A stretch of DNA of 64,000 nt from JALZMG01 sp963844175 (GCA_963844175.1 CAWJNE010000026.1:1-64000); one strand, 5' to 3'; counted from the first letter of the stretch, positions 1-9,561 are shown. Notes: generated from the sequence alone by a model not told the origin. Made by a program: numbers and translations.

Positions 1-25
1 GTAGATGGAGCGGCGTCAGAAACCG

Positions 26-2266
26 CTAGCTAGCAGGAGCGACGGCCAGATCTCCCCCACCTGGCACGACGCGGTAGGCGTCGTAGACGGCCTCGATCTG
101 CTTGATCGTGCGGAGCACCGCAGCGAGGTGGCCCGGGTCGGCGAGCTCGAACTCGAAGCGCATCTTGGCCACGCGGTCGTTCCCCGTTGTCGTGTCGCAC
201 GACACGATGTTCACGTGGTGCTCCGACAGCGCGTTGGCAACGTCGCGCAGCAGCCGTGAACGGTCGAGGGCAACGACCTCGACGCCGGCACGGAACACGG
301 CCGCCGTGCGCTCGTCGTCCCAGTCGACGTCGATCAGCCGGGTGGCGTGATCGCTCATCAACGACACCGCGTTGGCGCAGTCGGCGCGGTGCACGCTGAC
401 GCCACGCCCACGGGTCACGAACCCGATCACGTCGTCACCCGGCACCGGGGTGCAGCAGTTGGCCAACCGCACCAGCACGTCATCGAGGCCCTCGACGTGG
501 ATGCCGACGGACTCGTCGCGGGACCGCTGCCGCCGGGGCCGCAGCACGGTCTCTGGCAGCTGGTCGTCGGAGTCACCCCCGCGGAAGCCGCGCGCCACGC
601 GGTGGGCGACGCTGCGGGCCGAGACGTGGTGCTCACCGACCGCTGCCAGCAAGGCGTCGAGGTCGATGTAGCTGTGGTCGTCGATCACCTCGCGCAGCTG
701 CTCCGACGCCCACATCCGGGCGACGGGCAGGCCCTCGCGGCGCAGCTCCTCGGCCAGCGCCTCGCGCCCGGCCTCGATCATGTCGGCCCGCCGCTCGCGG
801 CTGAACCACTGGCGGATCTTGTTGCGCGCTCGCGGCGAGGCGACGAACTTCAGCCAGTCCTGCGACGGACCCGCCGTCTCGACCTTCGACGTGAAGATCT
901 CGATCGTGTCGCCGCTGGCGACCTGCTGGTCGAGCGACACGAGCCGGCCGTTGACCTTGGCGCCGATGCAGGCGTGGCCGACCTCGGTGTGCACGGCGTA
1001 GGCGAAGTCGACGGCCGTCGACCCGACCGGCAGCGTGATCACCCGACCCTTCGGCGTGAACACGAAGACCTCGTCCTGCTCGAGGTCGGTCTTCAGGCTC
1101 TGCATGAACTGCGCCGGGTCGCTGACCTCGGCCTGCCAGTCGATGATCCGGTTCAGCCAGTCGATGTCGCCGCTCGACGTGCCGTCCTTGTAGGCCCAGT
1201 GGGCGGCGACGCCCCACTCCGCCCGCTGATGCATCTCACGCGTGCGGATCTGCACCTCGATCGGCTTGCCCGTCGGCCCGATCACCGTGGTGTGGAGGCT
1301 CTGGTAGAGGTTGAACTTGGGCATCGCGATGTAGTCCTTGAACCGGCCCACCACCGGCCGCCACCGCCCGTGGATGCACCCGAGCGCGGCGTAGCAGTCC
1401 TTCATCGAGTCGACGATCACCCGCACGGCGACGAGGTCGAAGATGTCGTCGAACTCCCGGCCCCGCACGACCATCTTCTCGTAGATGCTCCAGAGGTGCT
1501 TGCCCCGGCCGGTCACCTCGGCGTTGATCCCCAGCTCGTCGAGACGGGCCTTGACCTCGTCGAGGGCGGCGGCGAGGAAGACGTCGCGCTCGGGCGAGCG
1601 CTCGGCGACGAGGTGGTCGAGCTCGGCGAAGCGCTTCGGGTGCAGGGCGGCGAACGACAGGTCCTCGAGTTGCTGCTTGATCTCCTGGATCCCCAGCCGG
1701 TGGGCCAGCGGGGCGTAGATGTCGATCGTCTCCTGGGCGATGCGCTGCTGCTTGTCGGGCGGCATGCCGGCCAGCGTCCGCATGTTGTCGAGGCGGTCGG
1801 CCAGCTTGATGACCAGCACGCGCAGATCGCGGGCCATGGCCACGAGCATCTTGCGCATCGTGGCCGCCTGCTGCGCCTCGCGCGAGTCGAAGCGGATGCG
1901 CTCCAGCTTCGTCAGCCCGTCGACGATCTCGGCGACCTCGGCCCCGAAGTCGCGGTCGACGTCGCCGACCGTGATCTCGGTGTCCTCGACGGCGTCGTGG
2001 AGCAGCGCGGCGGCGACGGAGATCTCGTCGAGCCCGATGTCGGCGACGATGCGGGCCACCGACAGCGGGTGGTTGATGTAGCTCTCGCCGCTGTTGCGCA
2101 GCTGACTGCGATGGGCCGCTGCGGCCACCTGGTAGGCGCGGTTGATCGTGGCCACCGGCGCCTTGGGGTGGCGGCGGCGGTAGCTGGTCAGCAGCGGCGT
2201 CAGCTCGGCCGGTGTGGCCGCCTCGTGGTGGCGGCGCCACGGCAGGACGCGGTTGACCGTGCCCAT
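26..2266 (-). CDS. rel: Bifunctional (p)ppGpp synthetase/hydrolase (Rel)
   Basis: This 746-residue protein makes and degrades the stringent-response alarmone (p)ppGpp. It has the full long-RSH layout: an N-terminal HD hydrolase domain with the His-Asp pair at residues 90-91 (LLHDAVEDT), a synthetase domain with RFKD at 308-311 and the YQSLHTTV strand, a TGS domain around 400-460, and a C-terminal ACT domain. The RxKD form of the synthetase loop, rather than ExDD, is what bifunctional enzymes carry. The ATG at 2266 overlaps the apt stop codon by one base (TGATG), so the two genes are translationally coupled. The reading frame stays open further upstream, but that stretch lies inside apt. It ends the secD-secF-apt-rel run typical of actinobacteria. 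Confidence 0.96.
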   Translation of the reverse strand: MGTVNRVLPWRRHHEAATPAELTPLLTSYRRRHPKAPVATINRAYQVAAAAHRSQLRNSGESYINHPLSVARIVADIGLDEISVAAALLHDAVEDTEITVGDVDRDFGAEVAEIVDGLTKLERIRFDSREAQQAATMRKMLVAMARDLRVLVIKLADRLDNMRTLAGMPPDKQQRIAQETIDIYAPLAHRLGIQEIKQQLEDLSFAALHPKRFAELDHLVAERSPERDVFLAAALDEVKARLDELGINAEVTGRGKHLWSIYEKMVVRGREFDDIFDLVAVRVIVDSMKDCYAALGCIHGRWRPVVGRFKDYIAMPKFNLYQSLHTTVIGPTGKPIEVQIRTREMHQRAEWGVAAHWAYKDGTSSGDIDWLNRIIDWQAEVSDPAQFMQSLKTDLEQDEVFVFTPKGRVITLPVGSTAVDFAYAVHTEVGHACIGAKVNGRLVSLDQQVASGDTIEIFTSKVETAGPSQDWLKFVASPRARNKIRQWFSRERRADMIEAGREALAEELRREGLPVARMWASEQLREVIDDHSYIDLDALLAAVGEHHVSARSVAHRVARGFRGGDSDDQLPETVLRPRRQRSRDESVGIHVEGLDDVLVRLANCCTPVPGDDVIGFVTRGRGVSVHRADCANAVSLMSDHATRLIDVDWDDERTAAVFRAGVEVVALDRSRLLRDVANALSEHHVNIVSCDTTTGNDRVAKMRFEFELADPGHLAAVLRTIKQIEAVYDAYRVVPGGGDLAVAPAS

Positions 2267-2820
2267 CAGTCGAACCGGGCCAACGCCTCGACGCGCCGGT
2301 CGCCGAGCACGGCGCGTCCGCCGAGGGCGGACAGCTCGATGAGGACGCCGACGCCGACGATCGTGCCGCCGAGCGTCTCGACGAGGCGGCAGGTCGCCGC
2401 CGCCGTGCCGCCCGTGGCCAGCACGTCGTCGATGACCAGGACGCGCTCGCCGGGCCGGATGGCGTCGCGGTGCAGCTCGAGCTTCTCGGCGCGGTACTCG
2501 AGCACGTACTCCTCGCGCGCCACCGCCCACGGCAGCTTGCCGGCCTTGCGCACGGGCACGAACGCCGCCCCGAGGCGATACGCGATCGGTGCGGCGACGA
2601 TGAACCCACGGGCCTCGATGCCGACGACGGTGTCGACCTCGACGTCGGCGAACGGGGCGAGGAGCTCGTCGATCGACCGGTGAAAGGCGGCTGGGTCCGC
2701 GAGCAGCGGCGTGATGTCCCGGAACCGCACGCCCGGCTCTGGGAAGTCCGGGATCTCGCGCACCAGCTGGCGCAGCCAGTCCGCGTCCAGCGAGGCCCCC
2801 GTCACGACGTCGCCACTCAT
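2266..2820 (-). CDS. apt: Adenine phosphoribosyltransferase
   Basis: This 184-residue enzyme salvages adenine with PRPP to give AMP. The PRPP-binding signature VLVIDDVLATGGT is clear, and the protein has the usual APRT length and the early DFPEPGVRFRDITPLL segment. I place the start at the ATG at 2820 rather than an in-frame codon further upstream. A TACACT -10 box ends six bases before this ATG, which fits a leaderless transcript, and no Shine-Dalgarno is visible. It lies between secF and rel, as in most actinobacteria. Confidence 0.94.
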   Translation of the reverse strand: MSGDVVTGASLDADWLRQLVREIPDFPEPGVRFRDITPLLADPAAFHRSIDELLAPFADVEVDTVVGIEARGFIVAAPIAYRLGAAFVPVRKAGKLPWAVAREEYVLEYRAEKLELHRDAIRPGERVLVIDDVLATGGTAAATCRLVETLGGTIVGVGVLIELSALGGRAVLGDRRVEALARFD

Positions 2821-2901
2821 GGGAGAAGTGTACGGAGTGCCGTCCCCCGCCGGCTGGACGGCCGATCCCATCTGGGCGGGATCGTTGCTGGGCGAACGGC
2901 G

Positions 2902-4122
2902 CTAGCGGCGCTTCTTCTTGCGCGGTCGCGGCGGGTGGCTGAGCAGCGTCGACGCCGGCGCGGCGGGCACCGCGCTGGCCGGCGGGGCGTTCGCCTCGTC
3001 ACCCGCTCCGGACTCGCCGGGCGCGGCGTCGGTCACGGTCCCCCGCCGGCGCCGGCCGGCCGCCGTGCGGGCACCACCGGGGCCGTCGATGACAACGGCG
3101 CGCAGTGCGTCGCCCGTCAGGTGGCCGCGCCCGGACCGATCGGCGGCCTTGAACTGCGGGCTCCGCTGTTTCAGCCAGCCGAGCAGCGGGGCGGCGACGA
3201 ACAGCGACGAGTAGGCGCCGGTGAGCATCCCGACGAGGAGCGCGATGGAGAACTCGCGCAGCGTCTCCTGGCCGAACAGCCACGCACCGACGACGAGCAG
3301 CGACAGCACGGGCAGCGCAGCGGCGACGGTGGTGTTGATCGAGCGCAGCAGCACCTGGTTCGTCGACACGTTGACCAGGTCGCCGGCGGTGAAGCCGGAC
3401 GACGCCATGCGCCGCTGGTTCTCCCGGATCCGATCGAACACCACGATGCTGTCGTACAGCGAGTAGCCGAGCACCGTGAGGAAGGCGACGACGGTGGCCG
3501 GCGTGACCTCGAAGCCGAACACTGAGTAGATCCCGATGCTCAGCAGGACGTCGTGGATCATGGCCAGGATCGCCGTCAACGCCATGCGCCACTCGAAGCG
3601 CAACGAGATGTACAGGGCGATGAGGGCCAGGAACACGACGAGCGCGACGACCGCCTTGCGGGTGATCTCCTCACCCCAGCTGGCGCTGACCGACTCGACA
3701 CTGACCTCGTCGATGCCGACCCCAGCTGCCGCGGCGAACGCCTCCTGGACCTGCGTCCGCACCTCGGCCGGCTGGTCCTCGACCTGCACCTTGATGATGT
3801 CGCCGCTGTCCGACGCCCGCTCTTGGATCTTCGCCGAGGACGCGCTGAGGCCATTCTCCTCGAGGATCGCCTCTGCCTCCTCGATGGTCATCTGCGCCGC
3901 CGGCACGTCCCACGCCACGCCGCCGGCGAAGTCGATCCCGAGCACCAGTTGACGGAACCCGAGTGACAAGCCGGTGATCGCCAGCAGCACGAGCGAGATC
4001 GCCATCCAGATCCGCCGCCGCCCCCAGAAGTCGATCGCCGTCTGGCCGAGGATCAGCCGCCGCCACGGCGTGTCGCCGACGAGCCGGCCGGACGGCGCTA
4101 CCGCGCCGACGTCAGCGGACAT
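2902..4122 (-). CDS. secF: Protein translocase subunit SecF
   Basis: SecF works with SecD as an RND-type, proton-driven accessory of the SecYEG translocon. The protein has about 406 residues, with a first transmembrane helix, the family hallmark GIDFAGGVAWDV, a periplasmic loop, and five more helices including the conserved GYSLYDSIVVFDRIREN segment. The tail after the last helix is Ala/Pro-rich and ends in a basic KKKRR run. The ATG at 4122 overlaps the end of secD by 11 bases; a GTG at 4137 would add five residues. The tight overlap indicates one yajC-secD-secF operon. Confidence 0.95.
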   Translation of the reverse strand: MSADVGAVAPSGRLVGDTPWRRLILGQTAIDFWGRRRIWMAISLVLLAITGLSLGFRQLVLGIDFAGGVAWDVPAAQMTIEEAEAILEENGLSASSAKIQERASDSGDIIKVQVEDQPAEVRTQVQEAFAAAAGVGIDEVSVESVSASWGEEITRKAVVALVVFLALIALYISLRFEWRMALTAILAMIHDVLLSIGIYSVFGFEVTPATVVAFLTVLGYSLYDSIVVFDRIRENQRRMASSGFTAGDLVNVSTNQVLLRSINTTVAAALPVLSLLVVGAWLFGQETLREFSIALLVGMLTGAYSSLFVAAPLLGWLKQRSPQFKAADRSGRGHLTGDALRAVVIDGPGGARTAAGRRRRGTVTDAAPGESGAGDEANAPPASAVPAAPASTLLSHPPRPRKKKRR

Positions 4123-5842
4123 CGCCGGGCCGTTCACTCGGCGCGAGCGGCGGTGTGCCGCCGAGCGTACGGCCGGCCTTGACCAGCCCGAGCCCGAACA
4201 CGTCCCGGCGATCGAGGCGGCCGGACTCGGCCAGCAGGATCACGGCCGGGCGGGTGAAGAAATAGAGGACCAGGACGTCACAGATCGTCGTGACGCCGAG
4301 GTAGAGGGCGAACCCTCGCACGGAGCCCACGCTGAGCACGAACAACACGGCGGCGGCGATGAAGGCGACCAGGTTGGCGGCCAGGATCGTGCGCCAGGTG
4401 GCCTTGAACCCACGAGCCGCCGAGTTGCGCAGCGTCCGGCCGTGCACCACCTCATCCTTGAGCCGTTCGAAGTAGATGACGTAGCTGTCGACGGTGATGC
4501 CGATCGACACCACGATGCCCGTCACGCCGGCCAGCGTGAGCGCGTAGTTGGTGGTCTGCGAGATGATCGCCGCGACGCTGTAGATGAGCATCGCCCACAC
4601 CACCAGCCCCAAGGCGATGAGCGGCGTCAGCCAGCGGTAGAAGACGAACAGCACGCCGAGCAGGAGCACCACGCCGACGAGGCCGGCGAACACCGATGCC
4701 CGCAGCGAGTCCTCGCCGAGCGTCGGCGACACCGTCTCGACCCGGCGCACCTCGACATCGACCGGGAAGGCGCCTCGGTTGAGCACACGCGCCAAGGACC
4801 GCGCCTCGTCCTCGCCGAAGCTGCCGGTGATCGACACGGAGCCCGAGAAGGATGGGGCGTTGACCTGCGGGCTGGACTGGATCGTGCCGTCGAGGACGAT
4901 CGCCAGCTGGGTGCTGGGGCACGACCCCAACCCGTTGAAGCACTGCGCGGCCAGGGCGTTCCACGCACTCTCACCGCTGCCGCTCAGCCCGACGTTGACG
5001 GTCCAGCCCTGCTGCGGGTCGAGCTCGACGCCGGCGCTGTCGCGGGCGAAGAGCTCACCGGTGCCACCCGGCGGGCCGACGAGGCAGGTCCCGCCGTCGA
5101 GGGTGGGCAGCAGCTCGGTCTGGGTCTCCGCGGTCGGAACGCTGGTCGACGAAGCGCCCGGCTCCGTCGTCGTGGTCGAGCCGTCCGGCGGCGTGGTGGT
5201 CGTCGAGCCGCCGACGTCGGTGGTCCCGGTGGTCGCTTCGGAGGTGGTCGGGCCTGTCCCGCTCGAGGACGCCGACGGTGGCGAGGTGGTCGTGGGCGCG
5301 GCGGCGGCCGGCGAACGCAGCCCGGCCGGCAACGTCGTGTCGCCGGCCGTGGTCGGTGAGCTCGCCGACGTGGTCGGCGACGACGGCGGGTCCGTGGTGG
5401 AGGATCCTGCGGCGGACGTGGTGGTGGCGCCAGCCACGGTGGTCGTCGTGTCGCCGGGCACGGTGGTCGAGGTCGCCGAGGGGTCCTGGGGGCCGACGCA
5501 CTGGATCACAGGGCGCAGCGTGACGATGCCGGCGACGTCGGCGGCGTCCAGCGCCTCGCGCTGGTCGCGCACGCCCGGGAGGTCGACGACGATGTTCTGG
5601 CCTTCCACGCGCACGTCGGGCTCGGCGATGCCGCGGTTCTCCAGCTCGGTCCGGACCAGGTCACGGATGACGATCAGGTCGTCGTCGCTGGCCCCCTCGG
5701 ACGGCGCCAGGACGACGGACAGACCGCCCTGCAGGTCGAGGCCGAGCACCGGCGAGTTGCCGACGATCAGGTTGGCGGCGAGGACGATGACCGGCACCCC
5801 GACGCAGGCGATCAGCGACGCCCACAGCCGCCGACGGATCAT
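4112..5842 (-). CDS. secD: Protein translocase subunit SecD with a long Thr/Ser/Pro insert
   Basis: SecD is the partner of SecF in the inner-membrane translocase. The 576-residue protein has an N-terminal helix, the GLDLQGGLSVVL motif of the first periplasmic domain, and a C-terminal block of five helices with the conserved GIVVSIGITVDSYVIYFERLKDE segment. Residues about 118-243 are an uninterrupted low-complexity Thr/Ser/Pro/Gly stretch inserted between the start of the periplasmic region (Cys115) and its second half (Cys253). This lengthens the external domain well beyond compact homologues. The start ATG at 5842 overlaps the yajC stop as ATGA, showing translational coupling. Confidence 0.95.
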   Translation of the reverse strand: MIRRRLWASLIACVGVPVIVLAANLIVGNSPVLGLDLQGGLSVVLAPSEGASDDDLIVIRDLVRTELENRGIAEPDVRVEGQNIVVDLPGVRDQREALDAADVAGIVTLRPVIQCVGPQDPSATSTTVPGDTTTTVAGATTTSAAGSSTTDPPSSPTTSASSPTTAGDTTLPAGLRSPAAAAPTTTSPPSASSSGTGPTTSEATTGTTDVGGSTTTTPPDGSTTTTEPGASSTSVPTAETQTELLPTLDGGTCLVGPPGGTGELFARDSAGVELDPQQGWTVNVGLSGSGESAWNALAAQCFNGLGSCPSTQLAIVLDGTIQSSPQVNAPSFSGSVSITGSFGEDEARSLARVLNRGAFPVDVEVRRVETVSPTLGEDSLRASVFAGLVGVVLLLGVLFVFYRWLTPLIALGLVVWAMLIYSVAAIISQTTNYALTLAGVTGIVVSIGITVDSYVIYFERLKDEVVHGRTLRNSAARGFKATWRTILAANLVAFIAAAVLFVLSVGSVRGFALYLGVTTICDVLVLYFFTRPAVILLAESGRLDRRDVFGLGLVKAGRTLGGTPPLAPSERPGDVR

Positions 5843-6255
5843 TCGGCGGTGTCGCGGGCGGGCGTGTCCGTCGAGGTCGTGTCGGTCGTGGTCGTGTCGG
5901 TGGTGGTGTCGGCGGGCGCCAGCGACTTGCCGGATGCGGGCGGCTTCGGTTCACTGCTGAACCCGCTCGTGTCGACCTTGCCCTGGACGGCGGCGCGACT
6001 GATGCGCACCTGCACGTCGTCGTCGATCTCCAACCAGATCCGATCCTCGTCGAAGCCAGTGATGAAGCCGTAGACGCCGCTGGTGGTGATCACCTCGTCG
6101 CCCACCTCCAACTCGGACTGCATGGCCGTCTGCTCACGCATCCGCCGCCGCTGCGGGCGGATCATCAGGAAGTACATCGCCACCGGGATCAGCAGCAGAA
6201 GGCCGAGCGAGGCGATGCTGCCGCCGCCGCCGGAGGCCAAGAGGTTGAGGTGCAT
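5839..6255 (-). CDS. yajC: Preprotein translocase subunit YajC
   Basis: YajC is a small single-span protein that associates with SecDF. After a short Gly-rich start it has one hydrophobic helix followed by the family motif MIRPQRRRMREQ and a compact beta domain with VGDEVITTSGVYGFI. The C-terminal 50 residues are a disordered Thr/Asp/Pro tail of the same style as the SecD insert. I chose the ATG at 6255; an in-frame GTG at 6291 would add 12 residues that do not resemble YajC. It is the first gene of the yajC-secD-secF unit. A TAGGCT box lies about 45 bases upstream, next to the tgt stop. Confidence 0.93.
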   Translation of the reverse strand: MHLNLLASGGGGSIASLGLLLLIPVAMYFLMIRPQRRRMREQTAMQSELEVGDEVITTSGVYGFITGFDEDRIWLEIDDDVQVRISRAAVQGKVDTSGFSSEPKPPASGKSLAPADTTTDTTTTDTTSTDTPARDTAE

Positions 6256-6312
6256 GGGGTCGGTGAGCTCTCTTTCGGTGCCGGGCGGCACCTGGGCAGC
6301 CGACGAGCCTAC

Positions 6313-7416
6313 TCAGCCCGCTTGCCAGACGGACAGCACCTCGCCGCGCAGGCGCTCGAAGGATCCGTCGGCGATCGCCGCCCTGATGGCGCCCATCAGC
6401 GCCAACACCCAGGACACGTTGTGCACGGTCAGCAGACGTGACGCCGTCGGCTCTCCCGTGGCGAACAGGTGGCGCAGGTAGCCGCGCGTGTGCCGGTGGC
6501 AGACCGGGCACGCACACGCCGGATCCACCGGCCCGTCCTCGTCGGCGTAGCGGGCCGCCCGCAGCTGCACGCGACCGGCGCTGGTCAAGGCCGTGCCGTG
6601 CCGACCGAGCCGTGTCGGCAGGACGCAGTCGAACTGGTCGACACCCAGGGCGACGGCCTCGACGATCGAGGCCGGGTCACCAACTCCCATCAGGTAGCGA
6701 GGACGATCGGCCGGCAGCTCGGTGATCGCCGCGGCGAGCGCCGGGAGCATCTCCTCGCGCGTCTCGCCGACCGAGAGCCCACCGATGCCGTAACCGTCGA
6801 AGTCTTGTGCGGCGCACGCGGCTGCGCTCCTCGCCCGCAGCGCTGCGGACGTCCCGCCCTGGACGATGCCGAACAGCGACTGGTCGTCACGGCGGTGCGT
6901 GCGGCGGGCGCGGATCGCCCATTCTTCGGTGCGCCGGGCGGCCAGCTCCACGACGTCGGGAGGGCTCGGCAGGGGCGGGCAGACGTCGAGGACCATCTGG
7001 ATGTCGGCGCCGAGCAGCTCCTGCGTGGCGACCGCCGACTCCGGGGTCAGCCGGTGCGACGAGCCGTCGTACACGCTGCGGAACGTCGCACCGTCGTCGT
7101 CGACCTTCGGCTCGAGGGAGAACACCTGGAAGCCGCCGGAGTCGGTCAGCGTGAGGCCGTCCCAACCGGAGAACGGTCCGATGCCGCCGAACCGGGCGAT
7201 GCGCTCGGCGCCAGGACGCAGCATCAGGTGGTACGTGTTGGCGAGGACGATCTCGATGCCGAGGGCGGCGTAGTCGTCGGCGCTCAGGTACTTGACGGCG
7301 CCGCGGGTCCCGACGGGCATGAAGCACGGCGTGCGGTAGGTGCCCCGGGCCGTCACTGCCACCCCGGCCCGAGCGGCGCCAGCGCTGGCCACGACGTCGA
7401 CGCTGACCGGATGCAA
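6313..7416 (-). CDS. tgt: Queuine tRNA-ribosyltransferase
   Basis: Tgt exchanges guanine 34 in the anticodon wobble position of tRNAs for a queuosine precursor. The 367-residue protein shows the general catalytic Asp in TDSGGFQVFSL (Asp92), the nucleophilic Asp in QFDCVLPTR (Asp263) and the zinc site CxCxxC at 301-306 with a following His near 332. The start is a TTG at 7416: a TAGCGT box ends seven bases before it, the leaderless arrangement seen repeatedly in this window, and no better start exists. With queA 1.2 kb away, the window holds the tRNA-dependent steps of queuosine formation. Confidence 0.95.
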   Translation of the reverse strand: MHPVSVDVVASAGAARAGVAVTARGTYRTPCFMPVGTRGAVKYLSADDYAALGIEIVLANTYHLMLRPGAERIARFGGIGPFSGWDGLTLTDSGGFQVFSLEPKVDDDGATFRSVYDGSSHRLTPESAVATQELLGADIQMVLDVCPPLPSPPDVVELAARRTEEWAIRARRTHRRDDQSLFGIVQGGTSAALRARSAAACAAQDFDGYGIGGLSVGETREEMLPALAAAITELPADRPRYLMGVGDPASIVEAVALGVDQFDCVLPTRLGRHGTALTSAGRVQLRAARYADEDGPVDPACACPVCHRHTRGYLRHLFATGEPTASRLLTVHNVSWVLALMGAIRAAIADGSFERLRGEVLSVWQAG

Positions 7417-7482
7417 GCCGGCGACGCTAGCGGCGAGGCGCGGTACGGTCGGCTGGTTGCGCCGACCACCAGGGGGTTCGAG

Positions 7483-8559
7483 ATGGCCACGACGAGTTCA
7501 CCGATGCTTCCCGGGCGGCTCGGTTCGCCGGCGATGACGCTGCGCGACGATCCGCGCGCCGACCCGCGGATGATCGCCGCGATGGAGACGTTCGGGCTCG
7601 CCGATCCACCGGCCGCCGCCGGCGTCGACGCCAGCTCCTCGCTCGAGGAGCTCCTCGAGTACGTCACCGCGGCCGAGGAGGGCTTCGAGGCGCTGTTCGG
7701 CGCCGTCGTCGCCGGGCTCCCCGAGATCGACGGCGTCGAACGGTCCGTCGAGGTGATCCGTGGCCTCGACGGCAACGACGTCACGCTGTACGTGCACCGG
7801 CCGGCAGGTGACGTCGTGCCTCGACCCGGCGTCCTGCACCTCCACGGGGGCGGGATGGTCCTGCTCGAAGCGGCCGGCGCGGCCTACGTCAGATGGCGCG
7901 ACGAGCTGGCCGCCTCGGGCATGGTGGTCATCGGGGTCGAGTTCCGCAACGGCGGCGGCAAGCACGGCCCGCACCCGTACCCGGCTGGGCTCAACGACTG
8001 CGCGGCGGGGCTGCGCTGGGCGATCGAGCACAAGACCGACCTGGGGATCGCCACGCTGATCGTGTCCGGCGAGTCGGGCGGTGGGAACCTGACCCTGGCC
8101 ACGGTGCTGCGGGCCAAGCGTGACGGGTTGCTCGACGAGATCGACGGCGCCTACGCGATGTGCCCGTACATCTCCAACGCGTGGGCTGCGCCGGTCCCGG
8201 AGCTGGCGTCGCTGTTCGAGAACGACGGCTACTTCCTGGAGGTCTCGATGATGGGCGCGCTGGCCAAGGTCTACGACCCGACCGGAGCGCACGCCGCCGA
8301 CCCGCTGGCCTGGCCGCTGCGCGCCGCACCGGAGGACCTCGAAGGCCTGCCCCCGCACGTCATCTCGGTCAACCAGCTGGACCCGCTGCGCGACGAGGGG
8401 TTGGCCTACGCCCGCAAGCTGCTCGACGCCGGGGTCTCGGTGGTGTCGCGGACGGTCAACGGCACGTGCCACGCCGGCGACGTGATCTTCGCCGCCGAGA
8501 TGCCCGACGTGTACCAGGCCACCATCCGCGACATCAAGGGGTTCGCCGACTCGCTCTGA
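7483..8559 (+). CDS. HSL-family alpha/beta hydrolase (esterase/lipase)
   Basis: This 358-residue protein belongs to the hormone-sensitive-lipase-like carboxylesterases. The oxyanion-hole motif HGGG is at residues 121-124 and the nucleophile elbow GESGG places Ser198 in the active site. A later Asp (SVNQLDPLRDEG) and His (GTCHAGD) complete the triad. The start ATG at 7483 follows an AGGGGG Shine-Dalgarno, and a TACGGT -10 box sits at 7444-7449. There is no signal peptide, so it is probably cytoplasmic. It lies divergently from tgt and converges on queA. Substrate cannot be told from sequence. Confidence 0.88.
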   Translation: MATTSSPMLPGRLGSPAMTLRDDPRADPRMIAAMETFGLADPPAAAGVDASSSLEELLEYVTAAEEGFEALFGAVVAGLPEIDGVERSVEVIRGLDGNDVTLYVHRPAGDVVPRPGVLHLHGGGMVLLEAAGAAYVRWRDELAASGMVVIGVEFRNGGGKHGPHPYPAGLNDCAAGLRWAIEHKTDLGIATLIVSGESGGGNLTLATVLRAKRDGLLDEIDGAYAMCPYISNAWAAPVPELASLFENDGYFLEVSMMGALAKVYDPTGAHAADPLAWPLRAAPEDLEGLPPHVISVNQLDPLRDEGLAYARKLLDAGVSVVSRTVNGTCHAGDVIFAAEMPDVYQATIRDIKGFADSL

Positions 8560-8568
8560 GGGTCCTGC

Positions 8569-9561
8569 CTACGCCTGCCGGTCGAGGAGCATGGCGTCGC
8601 CGAACGAGAGGAAGCGGTAGCCCTCGGCCAGCGCCGTGGCGTAGAGGTCACGCCAGCGCGGGCCGATCAGCGCCTCGACCATCAGCAGCAGCGTGGTGCG
8701 CGGCAGGTGGAAGTTGGTCAGCACCACGTCGACGACCTGGATCGGCACGCCGGGGTGGAGGTACAGCTCCGTGCGCCCGGCGATGACGCCGGTGGCGGCG
8801 GCCGACTCCAGCGCCCGCACCGTCGTCGTCCCGACGGCGACCACCCGCGATGCCGTAGCGCAGCGCTCGAGGAGGTCGGGCGGCACCCGGTAGCGCTCGC
8901 TGTGCATGCGGTGGGTCAGCGGGTCGGCCGCGGTGACGGGCTGGAACGTGTCCAGGCCGACGGCCAGCTCGACGGTGGCGACGGTGACGCCCCGCTCGGC
9001 GACGCGGCGCAGCAGCTCGGCGGTCAGGTGCAATCCGGCGGTCGGCGCCGCGGCCGAACCGGGGACACGGGCGTAGACGGTCTGGTAGCGCTCGGGATCG
9101 GCCAGTGGCTCGTGCAGGTAGGGCGGGAGGGGAATCTCGCCGATGGTGGCGAGGCCGTCGGGGTCGTGCAGGCGGACGCGGAACGTGTCCCCGGCCGGTG
9201 CCCGCCCGAGCAGCTCGACCACGGCTGCCCCGGCGTCGTCGACGAGTTGCTCGCCGGTGCGCAACCGGCCGCCGGGGCGCACGAGTGCCTCCCAGGTGTC
9301 GCCATCGACCGGCTCGAGCAGCAGCACCTCGACACGCCCGCCGCTGGCCCGCCGCAGCCGCAGCCGGGCCGGGAGCACCCGGGTCTCGTTGACGACGAGC
9401 AGGTCACCGGGTCGCAGCAGCGACGGCAGGTCGCGGACATGGAGGTGGGCGGGCGGTGCGGCACCGCGATCGACGAGCAGCCGGGCGGCGTCGCGTGGCT
9501 CGATCGGTTGCTGGGCGATGCGCTCGGGCGGCAAGTCGTAGTCGAGATCTTCCAGGCGCAC
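8569..9561 (-). CDS. queA: S-adenosylmethionine:tRNA ribosyltransferase-isomerase
   Basis: QueA transfers and isomerises the ribosyl moiety of SAM onto 7-aminomethyl-7-deazaguanine in tRNA, giving epoxyqueuosine. The 330-residue protein opens with the family start LEDLDYDLPPERIAQQP and contains LLVVNETRVLPARL and the C-terminal LTNFHLPRTTLLLMVEAL block, all QueA hallmarks. The GTG at 9561 is the natural start: upstream in-frame sequence is not QueA-like, and a TAACCT box ends eight bases before it. It is divergent from the dienelactone hydrolase gene and functionally paired with tgt. Confidence 0.95.
   Translation of the reverse strand: MRLEDLDYDLPPERIAQQPIEPRDAARLLVDRGAAPPAHLHVRDLPSLLRPGDLLVVNETRVLPARLRLRRASGGRVEVLLLEPVDGDTWEALVRPGGRLRTGEQLVDDAGAAVVELLGRAPAGDTFRVRLHDPDGLATIGEIPLPPYLHEPLADPERYQTVYARVPGSAAAPTAGLHLTAELLRRVAERGVTVATVELAVGLDTFQPVTAADPLTHRMHSERYRVPPDLLERCATASRVVAVGTTTVRALESAAATGVIAGRTELYLHPGVPIQVVDVVLTNFHLPRTTLLLMVEALIGPRWRDLYATALAEGYRFLSFGDAMLLDRQA

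Noticed and set aside
347..2683. Long plus-strand open frame opposite rel and apt
   Set aside because: It is the antisense shadow of two well-recognised genes. High GC makes long spurious frames common, and the product matches nothing.
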